A program made the translations under genes and the position numbers. The notes below the pieces were generated by a model. That model saw nothing but the letters and a program-made list of their open reading frames with translations, searched no databases and had not been told where the DNA came from. A stretch of 48,056 nt of DNA, taken from positions 1 to 48,056 of the forward strand of contig JAWVEV010000079.1 in NCBI GenBank assembly GCA_033856535.1. Direction: 5' to 3'. The stretch is from JAWVEV01 sp033856535 (GTDB taxonomy: Bacteria; Actinomycetota; Thermoleophilia; Miltoncostaeales; Miltoncostaeaceae). This document shows positions 18,705-26,811 of this stretch, piece by piece. Positions within the stretch are counted from its first letter, which is position 1, and the number at the start of each line of letters is the position of its first letter.

Positions 18705-19420
18705 GCACCGACGACATCACCACCGACGAGGCCCCGGCGGAGATCGCCGAGGCCGTGGAGGCCGCGGCGAGCGACGCCGGTCCTTCCCGCGAGCCCGCCC
18801 GGCTCAAGGCCTTCTACGAGACGGAGGTCCGCGGGCGGCTGCAGGAGGAGTTCTCCTACGGCAGCTCGATGCAGCACCCGAAGCTGGTCAAGATCACGCT
18901 CAACATGGGCGTGGGCGAGGCCAAGACGAACGGCAAGGCCCTCGACGAGGCCGTCGCCCAGCTCGCGGTGATCGCCGGCCAGCGGCCCGCGATCACCCGT
19001 GCGCGCAAGTCCATCGCGCAGTTCAAGCTGCGCGAGGGCATGGCGATCGGGTGCAAGGTGACCCTGCGCGGGGAGCGGATGTGGGAGTTCTTCGACCGCC
19101 TCACGGCGATCGCGCTCCCCCGGATCCGCGACTTCCGCGGGATCAACCCGGACGGCTTCGACGGGCGGGGCAACTTCAGCCTCGGCCTGCGCGAGCAGAC
19201 GATCTTCCCGGAGATCGACTACGACAGGATCGACGCGGTCCGCGGGATGAACGTGACCATCACGACCACGGCGGGGACGGACGAGGAGGGGCGGGCACTG
19301 CTCCGCCACCTCGGGATGCCGTTCCGCGCCGAGGGTTACACCGCCGAGGAGCGCGCGGCGCGTCGCCGCGCGAAGCAGCGGCGGACGGGCGGACGCGGCA
19401 AGGGCCGCGGCCGCCGCTAG
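18701..19420 (+). CDS. rplE: 50S ribosomal protein L5 with extended termini
   Basis: L5 binds 5S rRNA. The core starts near residue 33 (RLKAFYETEVRGRLQEEFSY) and contains HPKLVKITLNMGVGEAKTN, GCKVTLRGERMWEF and FSLGLREQTIFPEI. The 239 residues exceed the usual ~180. There is an acidic N-terminal extension (TTDEAPAEIAEAVEAAASDA) and a basic Arg/Lys/Gly C-terminal tail. The GTG at 18701 overlaps rplX; an internal start would need to lie within the conserved core, so the extension is probably real. Confidence 0.96.
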   Translation: MSTDDITTDEAPAEIAEAVEAAASDAGPSREPARLKAFYETEVRGRLQEEFSYGSSMQHPKLVKITLNMGVGEAKTNGKALDEAVAQLAVIAGQRPAITRARKSIAQFKLREGMAIGCKVTLRGERMWEFFDRLTAIALPRIRDFRGINPDGFDGRGNFSLGLREQTIFPEIDYDRIDAVRGMNVTITTTAGTDEEGRALLRHLGMPFRAEGYTAEERAARRRAKQRRTGGRGKGRGRR

Positions 19421-19432
19421 AGAGGAGAGGGA

Positions 19433-19618
19433 GTGGCGAAGACCAGCCTTGTCGTCAAGGCATCACGGCCGACGAAGTACCCGACCCAGAAGTACTCGCG
19501 CTGCCACAAGTGCGGGCGCTCCCGGGCCGTCTTCCGGCGCTTCGGGCTGTGCCGCATCTGCCTGCGCAGCGAGGCCCACGCCGGCGTCATTCCCGGCATG
19601 ACCAAGAGCAGCTGGTAG
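19433..19618 (+). CDS. rpsN: 30S ribosomal protein S14, type Z
   Basis: The 61-residue zinc form has CHKCGRSRAVFRRFGLCRIC, with four cysteines binding one zinc. It ends GMTKSSW. The GTG at 19433 is preceded by GGAGAGGGA. Confidence 0.97.
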   Translation: MAKTSLVVKASRPTKYPTQKYSRCHKCGRSRAVFRRFGLCRICLRSEAHAGVIPGMTKSSW

Positions 19619-19621
19619 CCG

Positions 19622-20017
<396 letters not shown>

Positions 20018-20039
20018 GCGCGACCACAGCGAGGAGAAC

Positions 20040-20573
20040 GTGAGCCGCATCGGACGTGCGCCGATCCCCCTGCCCGACGGGGTGACGGTGACCATCGAGG
20101 GTCAGACCGTGAGCGTGGCGGGCCCGAGAGGCAACCTGCGCCACGTTGTCGTGGAGCCCATCCGGGTGCTCCAGGACGACGGCGTGCTGCGCGTCGAGCG
20201 GCCGACGGACCGCGCCCCGCATCGGGCGCTCCACGGCCTGTCGCGGAGCCTGGTCGCCAACATGGTCGAGGGCGTCTCCGCCGGCTTCGAGCGCCGCCTC
20301 GAGATCGTCGGCGTCGGTTACCGCGCCACCCTGCGCGGCGCCGCCCTCGACCTCGCGGTCGGCTACTCGCACATCGTCACGATCGATCCGCCCGAGGGCA
20401 TCAGCTTCGAGGTGCCGGTCCCGACCCAGGTGATCGTGCGCGGCATCGACAAGCAGGCGGTCGGCCAGATGGCCGCCCGCATCCGGCAGGTCCGCCCGCC
20501 GGAGCCCTACAAGGGCAAGGGCATCCGCTACGCCGGCGAGGCCGTCCGGAGGAAGGTCGGGAAGCGCGCATGA
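20040..20573 (+). CDS. rplF: 50S ribosomal protein L6
   Basis: The 177-residue protein starts at the GTG at 20040 behind GAGGAG: MSRIGRAPIPLPDGVTVTIE. It has two repeated domains, with the C-terminal IRQVRPPEPYKGKGIRYAGE conserved. It ends in an ATGA overlap with rplR. Confidence 0.97.
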   Translation: MSRIGRAPIPLPDGVTVTIEGQTVSVAGPRGNLRHVVVEPIRVLQDDGVLRVERPTDRAPHRALHGLSRSLVANMVEGVSAGFERRLEIVGVGYRATLRGAALDLAVGYSHIVTIDPPEGISFEVPVPTQVIVRGIDKQAVGQMAARIRQVRPPEPYKGKGIRYAGEAVRRKVGKRA

Positions 20574-20917
20574 GCTCGGTCCTCGAGTCACGACGCCGGC
20601 GCCATCGGCGCATCCGCGGCAAGGTGTCCGGCACGGCCGAGCGGCCGCGCCTGGCCGTCTCGCGGTCCAACCTGCGGATCTACGCGCAGATCATCGACGA
20701 CGACCGCGGCCATACGCTGGCCGCGGCCGGCTCGCACGAGGCGGCGCTGCGGGACCTGGCCAAGGGCGCCGCGGCGGCCGAGGTCGGCAAGCTGGTGGCC
20801 GAGCGGGCCAAGGCGGCAGGCGTGGAGGCGGTCGTCTTCGACCGCGGCGGATATCGGTACCACGGGCGCGTTCAGGCGCTCGCTGACGGGGCCCGCGAGG
20901 GCGGGCTCGCTTTCTAG
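20570..20917 (+). CDS. rplR: 50S ribosomal protein L18
   Basis: The 115-residue 5S rRNA-binding protein includes RRHRRIRGKVSGTAERPRLA, then FDRGGYRYHGRVQALADGAR. It is coupled to rplF by ATGA. Confidence 0.97.
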   Translation: MSSVLESRRRRHRRIRGKVSGTAERPRLAVSRSNLRIYAQIIDDDRGHTLAAAGSHEAALRDLAKGAAAAEVGKLVAERAKAAGVEAVVFDRGGYRYHGRVQALADGAREGGLAF

Positions 20918-20925
20918 GAGGTTTG

Positions 20926-21507
20926 GTGGCTCAGACACGGCGCAGCCCGAAGGTCAGCGCGGAGGGGCTCGAGCTCAACGAGCGCGTGGTCCAGGTCAAT
21001 CGCGTCGCCAAGGTGGTCAAGGGCGGCCGGCGCTTTTCCTTCTCGGCGCTCGTGGTCGTCGGCAACGAGGTCGACACCGTCGGCGTCGGGCACGGCAAGG
21101 CCAAGGAGGTCCCGGTGGCCATCCAGAAGGCCGTCGAGGACGCGAAGAAGAACCTGTTCGTCGTGCCCAAGCACGGCACCACGATCACCCATCAGGTGAT
21201 CGGCCGGGCCGGCGCGGGCCGCGTGCTGCTGAAGCCGGCCTCCGAGGGCACCGGCGTGATCGCCGGCGGCGGGGTGCGCGCCGTGCTGGAGCTCGCCGGC
21301 ATCCGCGACATCCTCAGCAAGTCGCTCGGCACCACCAACCCGGTGAACCTGCTGGCGGCCACCGTGGCCGGCCTGAAGGACCTGCGCCGGCCGGAGGAGG
21401 TCGCCGCGCTGCGCGACAAGACCGTGGCCGAGGTGCTCGGCATCACCCGGTCGCGGCCCGCGGCCGAGGCGGAGGCGGAGCCCGCGGCGGCCGGAGCGCC
21501 CGCATGA
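20926..21507 (+). CDS. rpsE: 30S ribosomal protein S5
   Basis: The 193-residue S5 has the dsRBD-like N-domain ERVVQVNRVAKVVKGGRRFS, with KVVKGGRRFSF the spectinomycin/fidelity loop, and FVVPKHGTTITHQVIGR in the middle. The GTG at 20926 is preferred over the adjacent TTG because of the GGAGG at 20917-20921. The C-terminus has an Ala/Glu tail. It overlaps rpmD by ATGA. Confidence 0.97.
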   Translation: MAQTRRSPKVSAEGLELNERVVQVNRVAKVVKGGRRFSFSALVVVGNEVDTVGVGHGKAKEVPVAIQKAVEDAKKNLFVVPKHGTTITHQVIGRAGAGRVLLKPASEGTGVIAGGGVRAVLELAGIRDILSKSLGTTNPVNLLAATVAGLKDLRRPEEVAALRDKTVAEVLGITRSRPAAEAEAEPAAAGAPA

Positions 21508-21698
21508 GCGTGCGCGTGACCCAGATCAAGTCGAAGATCGGCACCCAGCCGCGCCACCACGGCACCCTGCGGGCGCTGGGCCTCGGGCGCATCGGCCAGA
21601 CGGCCGTGCACCAGGACAGCCCCCAGCTCCAGGGCATGCTGCGCCGGGTCGCCTGGCTCGTCCGCGTCGAGGAAGAGGTCACCGATGGCGGATCGTGA
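21504..21698 (+). CDS. rpmD: 50S ribosomal protein L30
   Basis: The 64-residue protein contains VTQIKSKIGTQPRHHGTLRA, then LGRIGQTAVHQDSPQLQGML. It overlaps rpsE by 4 nt and rplO by 14 nt. Confidence 0.95.
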   Translation: MSVRVTQIKSKIGTQPRHHGTLRALGLGRIGQTAVHQDSPQLQGMLRRVAWLVRVEEEVTDGGS

Positions 21699-22230
21699 GC
21701 CCGTGACGGAGGTGCCCGAGGGCGCCCCGGAGGACGTCCGCCTCGACCGGATCGGTCCGCGGCCGGGCGCCAAGCGCTCGCGCAAGCGGATCGGGCGCGG
21801 CATCGGCTCGGGCACCGGCAAGACCAGCGGGCGCGGCCAGAAGGGCCTCGGCAGCCGCTCGGGCGGCGGCGTTCCCGCCGGCTACCGCGGCGGTCAGATG
21901 CCCCTGCACATGCAGCAGGGCAAGCTTCGCGGCAGCAACCGCAAGATGTCGATGCCGATGGGCCCGTTCCGAACCCACTCGGTGGGCGTGAACGTGGGCC
22001 GCCTCGGGATCTTCGAGGCGAGCTCGGTGGTCGATCCCGAGGCGCTCGCGGCGGCCGGGCTGGTCAAGAACAACGCGAACCGCGACTGGCCGATCAAGAT
22101 CCTCGCCCAGGGCGAGATCGACCGGCCGCTCACGGTGCGGGCGCACGGCTTCTCGGCGGCCGCGAAGGCCAAGATCGAGGCCGCCGGCGGCACCGCGGAG
22201 GTGCTCGGCGCCCCCTCGGACGGCGAGTAG
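21685..22230 (+). CDS. rplO: 50S ribosomal protein L15
   Basis: L15 (181 residues) has the glycine-rich rRNA-binding region KRIGRGIGSGTGKTSGRGQK and GGQMPLHMQQGKL. The C-terminal fold includes RPLTVRAHGFSAAAKAKIEA. The first ~25 residues (acidic, MADREPVTEVPEGAPED) extend beyond the usual start. The ATG lies inside rpmD, so the reading frame is set by the 14-nt overlap. Confidence 0.95.
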   Translation: MADREPVTEVPEGAPEDVRLDRIGPRPGAKRSRKRIGRGIGSGTGKTSGRGQKGLGSRSGGGVPAGYRGGQMPLHMQQGKLRGSNRKMSMPMGPFRTHSVGVNVGRLGIFEASSVVDPEALAAAGLVKNNANRDWPIKILAQGEIDRPLTVRAHGFSAAAKAKIEAAGGTAEVLGAPSDGE

Positions 22231-22280
22231 CGCCCGAGGGGCGCGACGTGACGGCGCGGGCGACTAGCGCGCGGTCCGGA

Positions 22281-22298
22281 GCCCGGCGAGAGCCGGGC
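22281..22298 (+). other. GAGA-tetraloop hairpin just before secY
   Basis: The 7-bp stem GCCCGGC/GCCGGGC closes a GAGA (GNRA) loop and ends one base before the AAGGAG ribosome site of secY. It could control access to the site or block exonucleases. Confidence 0.5.
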
Positions 22299-22312
22299 GA
22301 AGGAGCACGCGC

Positions 22313-23575
22313 ATGCTGAAGACGATCCTCAACGCGCTCCGGACCCCGGAGCTGCGCAAGAAGCTCCTCTTCACGGCCTTCATCCTGATCGTCTTCCGGT
22401 TCGGCTCGTTCATCCCGGTGCCGGGCGTCGACCTCGACGCCCTGCAGGCCGCGATCAACCAGCGCGGCAGCCGGCTGCTCGACTTCCTGAACCTGTTCGC
22501 CGGCGGCGCGCTGACCCGCTTCGCGGTCTTCGCGCTCGGCATCGCGCCCTACATCACGGCCAGCATCATCATCCAGCTGATGACCGTGGTGATCCCCTCC
22601 CTGGAGAAGCTCCAGAAGGAGGGCGAGAGCGGCCAGCAGAAGATCACCCAGTACACGCGGTATTTCACCGTGCTGCTGGCGCTCGTCCAGTCCATCGCCT
22701 ACGTCCTGTACTTCAAGAGCCAGGACGCGCTGCCGGACTTCACCGTCGGCAAGCTCTACCTGATCACGGTCTCGCTGACGGCCGGCACCACGCTGGTGAT
22801 GTGGCTCGGGGAGCTGATCACCCAGCGCGGCGTGGGCAACGGGATCTCGCTGCTGATCTTCGCGAGCATCCTGTCCAGCATGCCGTCGGCCGTGGAGGGC
22901 TGGCTGGGCCTGCCGCCGCTCTCCCAGATCCTCATCGCGATCATCGCGCTGGGCGTCGTGGTCGGCGTCGTCTACATCAACGAGGGCCAGCGCCGGATCC
23001 CGATCCAGTACGCGAAGCGGGTAGTCGGGCGCCGCATGACCTCGGGCGGCACCACCTACATGCCGCTGCGCGTGAACATGGCCGGGGTGATCCCGGTGAT
23101 CTTCGCCTCGTCCGTGGTCATCCTGCCGCCGACGCTGGCGGAGCTGGGCGGCCGGGGCTCCTTCTTCCAGTCGGTCTCCGACTTCCTGGCCCCGGGGTCC
23201 TGGTACTACATCGCCTTCGAGGCCCTGCTGATCGTCCTCTTCACCTACTTCTACACCGCGGTGCAGTTCAACCCGGTGGACCAGGCGGAGAACCTCAAGA
23301 AGTACGGCGGCTTCATCCCGGGCGTCCGCCCGGGCCGCCCGACGGCGGTGTACCTGGACCGCGTCCTCACCCGGCTGACCCTGCCCGGCGCGATCTACCT
23401 CGCGGCGATCGCCGAGATGCCGAACATCGCGTTCCGCTACCTGCCCGAGTCCAACGTCTTCTTCGGCGTCCTCGGCGGCACCGCCATCCTGATCGTGGTC
23501 GGCGTCGCGCTGGACACCATGCGCCAGATGGAGGCCCAGCTGATGATGCGCTCCTACGAAGGGTTCTTGAAATAG
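22313..23575 (+). CDS. secY: Protein translocase subunit SecY
   Basis: SecY forms the protein-conducting channel with SecE and SecG. The 420 residues have ten hydrophobic spans. Conserved segments are FIPVPGVD near the N-terminus, ALGIAPYITASIIIQLM (TM2), QRGVGNGISLLIFASI, FFYTAVQFNPVDQAENLKKY and LMMRSYEGFLK at the end. The ATG at 22313 has AAGGAG upstream. The stop TAG shares two bases with the apparent adk start. Confidence 0.98.
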   Translation: MLKTILNALRTPELRKKLLFTAFILIVFRFGSFIPVPGVDLDALQAAINQRGSRLLDFLNLFAGGALTRFAVFALGIAPYITASIIIQLMTVVIPSLEKLQKEGESGQQKITQYTRYFTVLLALVQSIAYVLYFKSQDALPDFTVGKLYLITVSLTAGTTLVMWLGELITQRGVGNGISLLIFASILSSMPSAVEGWLGLPPLSQILIAIIALGVVVGVVYINEGQRRIPIQYAKRVVGRRMTSGGTTYMPLRVNMAGVIPVIFASSVVILPPTLAELGGRGSFFQSVSDFLAPGSWYYIAFEALLIVLFTYFYTAVQFNPVDQAENLKKYGGFIPGVRPGRPTAVYLDRVLTRLTLPGAIYLAAIAEMPNIAFRYLPESNVFFGVLGGTAILIVVGVALDTMRQMEAQLMMRSYEGFLK

Positions 23576-24228
23576 CCCGCCTCGTCTTCCTCGGACCCCC
23601 CGGGGCGGGCAAGGGCACCCAGGCCGAGCGCCTGAAGGGCGACCTCGACCTCGCGCACCTCGCCACCGGCGACCTGCTGCGCGCGGCCGTGAAGGCCGGC
23701 ACCGACCTGGGCCGCGAGGCGAAGCGCTTCATGGACGCCGGCGACCTGGTGCCCGACGCGGTCGTGGTCGGGATGATCCGCGAGCGGCTCGAGGCCGGCG
23801 CGGCGGATCGCTTCCTGCTCGACGGCTTCCCGCGCTCGGCGCCGCAGGCCGAGGCGCTCGACGCGATGCTCGGCGAGCTCGACGCCCCGCTCGACGGGGT
23901 GCTGCTGCTGGCGGTGCCGCGCGAGGAGCTCGTCCGCCGGCTGGCCGGCCGCTGGCTCTGCCGCAACTGCGGCCGCTCCTTCCACGAGGCGTTCGCGCCC
24001 TACGCCGGCGGCGACGAGGACCCGTGCCCGTCGACCGGCGGCGCCTGCGAGCTGTACCAGCGGGCCGACGACACGCCCGAGACCGTCGAGAACCGGCTGA
24101 ACGTCTACGACCAGCAGACCGCGCCGCTGATCGACTACTACCGGGACCGGGGCCTGCTGCGCGAGGTCGACGGTCAGCGAACGCCGGACGAGGTCTATGA
24201 CCAGATCAAGGCGTTCGTCCCGGCCTAA
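23572..24228 (+). CDS. adk: Adenylate kinase, apparent AUA start
   Basis: The enzyme interconverts ATP + AMP and 2 ADP. The N-terminal P-loop LVFLGPPGAGKGTQAERL must be included, but its frame has no ATG, GTG, TTG or CTG near the position where the family begins. The only near-cognate codon is ATA at 23572, in an ATAG overlap with the secY stop, with GAAGGG about 10 nt upstream. The 218 residues include LDGFPRSAPQAEAL and a zinc-type LID: CRNC, then CPSTGGAC (Cx6C rather than the usual CxxC), then ELYQRADDTPETVENRL. The product is certain; the start is inferred. Confidence 0.93.
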   Translation: MARLVFLGPPGAGKGTQAERLKGDLDLAHLATGDLLRAAVKAGTDLGREAKRFMDAGDLVPDAVVVGMIRERLEAGAADRFLLDGFPRSAPQAEALDAMLGELDAPLDGVLLLAVPREELVRRLAGRWLCRNCGRSFHEAFAPYAGGDEDPCPSTGGACELYQRADDTPETVENRLNVYDQQTAPLIDYYRDRGLLREVDGQRTPDEVYDQIKAFVPA

Positions 24229-25048
24229 GACCAAGGTGCCGGCCGGATCGAGGCCCGTCCCGCGGCGCCCCCGCCCCATCCCGAAGACGCCGGGCGAGAT
24301 CGACGCGATGGCGGCCGCGGGCGCGGTGCTGGCGGCCTGCCACGAGCTGATGGCCGGCCACGTCGGCGTGGGCGTGACCACGCGCGAGCTCGACGAGATG
24401 GCCGAGGAGCTCATCCGCGCGCGCGGCGGCGTCCCCGCCTTCAAGGGCTACCACGGCTTCCCCGCCACGATCTGCCCGTCGGTGAACGACCAGGTCGTGC
24501 ACGCGATCCCCGGGCCCTACGCGCTGCGCTCGGGCGACATCATCTCGATCGACGCCGGCGTGGTGCTCGACGGCTGGGTCGCCGACGCCGCCCGCACGCA
24601 CCCGGTGGGCGCGGTCGACCCGCTGGCCCAGCGCCTGCTCGAGGCCACCGAGCGCTCGCTCTACCGCGGGATCGACGCCGCCCGCGTCGGCGCCCGGGTG
24701 GGCGACATCGGGGCCGCCGTGCAGGCCGAGGTCGAGGCCGAGGGCTTCTCGGTGGTGCAGAGCCTGGTGGGCCACGGCGTCGGGCGCGAGATGCACGAGG
24801 AGCCGCAGGTGCCCAACTTCGGGCGGGCCGGCACCGGGCTGCAGTTGGAGGAGGGTTTCGTGATCGCGATCGAGCCGATGGTGAACGCCGGCGACCACGA
24901 GGTCGTGATGGGCGGCGACGGCTGGACGATCACCACCCGGGACGGCAGCCTCTCGGCGCACTTCGAGCACACGGTGGCCGTGACGGCCGCGGGCCCGCGG
25001 ATCCTGACCGGCGCTCCGCCGGCCGAGGCGGCGCGGCGGGCGTCGTGA
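24197..25048 (+). CDS. map: Methionine aminopeptidase, type I
   Basis: The enzyme removes the initiator Met. All five metal ligands are visible: Asp in SIDAGVVLDGWVADAART (two), His in GHGVGREMHEEP, Glu in IAIEPMVNAG and Glu in FEHTVAVT. The His in YHGFPATICPSVND is the substrate-side residue. The ATG at 24197 overlaps adk by 32 nt and has GAGG upstream, giving 283 residues with a basic N-terminal extension. A GTG at 24236 is the alternative. infA, which often follows map in this cluster, is absent. Confidence 0.96.
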   Translation: MTRSRRSSRPKTKVPAGSRPVPRRPRPIPKTPGEIDAMAAAGAVLAACHELMAGHVGVGVTTRELDEMAEELIRARGGVPAFKGYHGFPATICPSVNDQVVHAIPGPYALRSGDIISIDAGVVLDGWVADAARTHPVGAVDPLAQRLLEATERSLYRGIDAARVGARVGDIGAAVQAEVEAEGFSVVQSLVGHGVGREMHEEPQVPNFGRAGTGLQLEEGFVIAIEPMVNAGDHEVVMGGDGWTITTRDGSLSAHFEHTVAVTAAGPRILTGAPPAEAARRAS

Positions 25049-25054
25049 CCCTGC

Positions 25055-25060
25055 TAGCAT
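25055..25060 (+). promoter_or_regulatory. Candidate -10 (TAGCAT) for rpmJ-rpsM-rpsK-rpsD
   Basis: TAGCAT occurs 86 nt before rpmJ in the 97-nt gap after map. No good -35 is seen. A CCGGGC/GCCCGG hairpin follows in the predicted leader. Confidence 0.4.
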
Positions 25061-25145
25061 CCACATTCGCTCCGGGCCCGCCCGGGGCCTCCCGCGTGCT
25101 CCCGTGTACGACCCTCGTGGAGCGCCTCCCGGTCAGGAGAAGCTC

Positions 25146-25259
25146 ATGAAGGTCCGTGCCTCGGTGAAGCCGATCTGCGAGAAGTGCAAGGTCATCAAGC
25201 GCCACGGAAAGCTTCTCGTGATCTGCCCGAACGCCCGTCACAAGCAGACCCAAGGCTAG
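25146..25259 (+). CDS. rpmJ: 50S ribosomal protein L36
   Basis: The 37-residue zinc-ribbon protein reads MKVRASVKPICEKCKVIKRH, then ICPNARHKQTQG. Cys11, Cys14, Cys27 and His32 form the zinc site of the C+ form. An AGGAGAAGCTC ribosome site precedes the ATG. The gene follows map without an intervening infA. Confidence 0.97.
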   Translation: MKVRASVKPICEKCKVIKRHGKLLVICPNARHKQTQG

Positions 25260-25269
25260 GTCCCAGAAC

Positions 25270-25638
25270 ATGGCTCGAATCGCCGGCGTCAACGTCCCTC
25301 GCGAGAAGCGCGTCGAGATCGGTCTCACCTACATCTACGGCATCGGCCGCTCGACGGCCAACGTCGTGCTGGAGCAGACCGGGATCAACCGGGACACCTA
25401 CGTCCGGGACCTCACCGAGGAAGAGGTCGCGCGCCTGCGCGACGTCATCGAGAAGAGCCTGATGGTGGAGGGCGACCTCCGCCGCGAGCGGGCGAACGAC
25501 ATCAAGCGGCTGATGGAGATCGGCTGCTACCGCGGGCTGCGCCACCGGCGCGGCCTCCCGGTGCGCGGCCAGCGCACCAAGACCAACGCCCGCACCCGCA
25601 AGGGCCCCAAGCGGACCGTCGGCAAGCAGCGTAAGTAA
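25270..25638 (+). CDS. rpsM: 30S ribosomal protein S13
   Basis: The 122-residue S13 reads MARIAGVNVPREKRVEIGLT with the helix-two-turn-helix YGIGRSTANVVLEQTGIN. The basic tail RGQRTKTNARTRKGPKRTVG reaches the P-site tRNA. Confidence 0.98.
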   Translation: MARIAGVNVPREKRVEIGLTYIYGIGRSTANVVLEQTGINRDTYVRDLTEEEVARLRDVIEKSLMVEGDLRRERANDIKRLMEIGCYRGLRHRRGLPVRGQRTKTNARTRKGPKRTVGKQRK

Positions 25639-25670
25639 GGGCGCTCAGCCCACCGTCCCGATAGGAGCCC

Positions 25671-26069
25671 ATGGCACGCCCTAAGGTCACCCGCGGCCGC
25701 ACTCGCCGGCGCGCGCGCAAGAACATCGCGCTGGGGAACGCGCACATCAAGACGTCGTTCAACAACACGATCGTCACCCTGACCGACAAGCAGGGGAACG
25801 TGATCGCCTGGGAGACGGCCGGCTCGGCCGGCTTCAAGGGGTCGCGCAAGAGCACCCCCTTCGCCGCCCAGGTGACCGCCGACTCGGCGGCCAAGAAGGG
25901 CATGGAGCACGGGCTTCAGAAGGTCGACGTCTACGTGAAGGGCCCGGGCTCGGGCCGCGAGACCGCGATCCGCTCGCTCCAGGCCGCCGGCATCGAGGTC
26001 GGCTCGGTGACCGACGTCACCCCGGTTCCGCACAACGGCGTCCGGCCGCGCAAGCGGCGGCGGGTCTAG
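25671..26069 (+). CDS. rpsK: 30S ribosomal protein S11
   Basis: The 132-residue S11 reads GNAHIKTSFNNTIVTLTDKQ, then GFKGSRKSTPFAAQ, with the C-terminal DVTPVPHNGVRPRKRRRV. The ATG has ATAGGAGCCC before it. Confidence 0.98.
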   Translation: MARPKVTRGRTRRRARKNIALGNAHIKTSFNNTIVTLTDKQGNVIAWETAGSAGFKGSRKSTPFAAQVTADSAAKKGMEHGLQKVDVYVKGPGSGRETAIRSLQAAGIEVGSVTDVTPVPHNGVRPRKRRRV

Positions 26070-26070
26070 G

Positions 26071-26691
26071 TTGGCGCGTGACAGCAGCCCGCAGTGCCGG
26101 CAGTGCCGGCGCGAGGGCGAGAAGCTCTTCCTGAAGGGCGAGCGCTGCCTCACCGACAAGTGCGGCATCGAGCGCCGGGCCTACCCGCCGGGGCAGAACG
26201 GGCGCGGGCGCATCCGCCAGAGCGAGTACCTGCTGCAGCTGCGCGAGAAGCAGCGCGCGCGGCGCTTCTACGGCGTGCTCGAGACCCAGTTCCGGCGCTA
26301 CTACGACAAGGCCAGCCGGCAGCAGGGCATCACCGGTGAGAACCTCCTCCGGCTGCTCGAGATGCGGCTCGACAACGTGGTCACCCGCCTCGGCTTCGCG
26401 GCCTCGCGCCGCCAGGGCCGCCAGCTGGTGCGCCACGGGCACTTCCTCGTCAACGGGCGCCGGGTGGACATCCCGAGCTACCAGGTGAAGCCCGACGACA
26501 TCATCTCGGTGAAGGCCAACTCGGCCGCCGAGGGCATCATCCGCGGCGCGACCGAGATGGTCGCCTCGATGACGCCGTGGCTCCAGGCGGACCACGACGC
26601 CCTGAACGGCAAGATCCTCAAGGCCCCCGACCGGACCGAGATCGACACCCCGGTGCGGGAGCAGCTGATCGTGGAGCTCTACTCGAAGTAA
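26071..26691 (+). CDS. rpsD: 30S ribosomal protein S4, zinc form
   Basis: The 206-residue S4 starts at a TTG one base after the rpsK stop. Its N-terminal zinc knuckle has CRQC and C-x4-C (CLTDKC). The S4 RNA-binding domain includes RLDNVVTRLGFAASRRQGRQ, then RHGHFLVNGRRVDIPSY. S4 is a primary 30S assembly protein and often autoregulates the alpha operon. Confidence 0.97.
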   Translation: MARDSSPQCRQCRREGEKLFLKGERCLTDKCGIERRAYPPGQNGRGRIRQSEYLLQLREKQRARRFYGVLETQFRRYYDKASRQQGITGENLLRLLEMRLDNVVTRLGFAASRRQGRQLVRHGHFLVNGRRVDIPSYQVKPDDIISVKANSAAEGIIRGATEMVASMTPWLQADHDALNGKILKAPDRTEIDTPVREQLIVELYSK

Positions 26692-26811
26692 CCCCGTCGG
26701 CCGCAGGCGATGGCGCCATCCCGTGACGCGCGGGGCGGAGCCGATGCCGGCGGCCGTGAACATCGCGTCGGTAGCGCATCGTCCGGCCGACGCCGGAAGC
26801 GAAGGAACAGC

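Noticed and set aside
22801..23571. Long in-frame N-terminal extension of adk inside secY
   Set aside because: The extension is out of frame with secY and low-complexity. Adenylate kinases begin at the P-loop strand, so the start was placed at ATA 23572.
26710..26811. 34-residue N-terminal extension of RpoA
   Set aside because: Arg/Gly/Ser-rich leader sequence; the TTG at 26812 has a good ribosome site and matches the family start.
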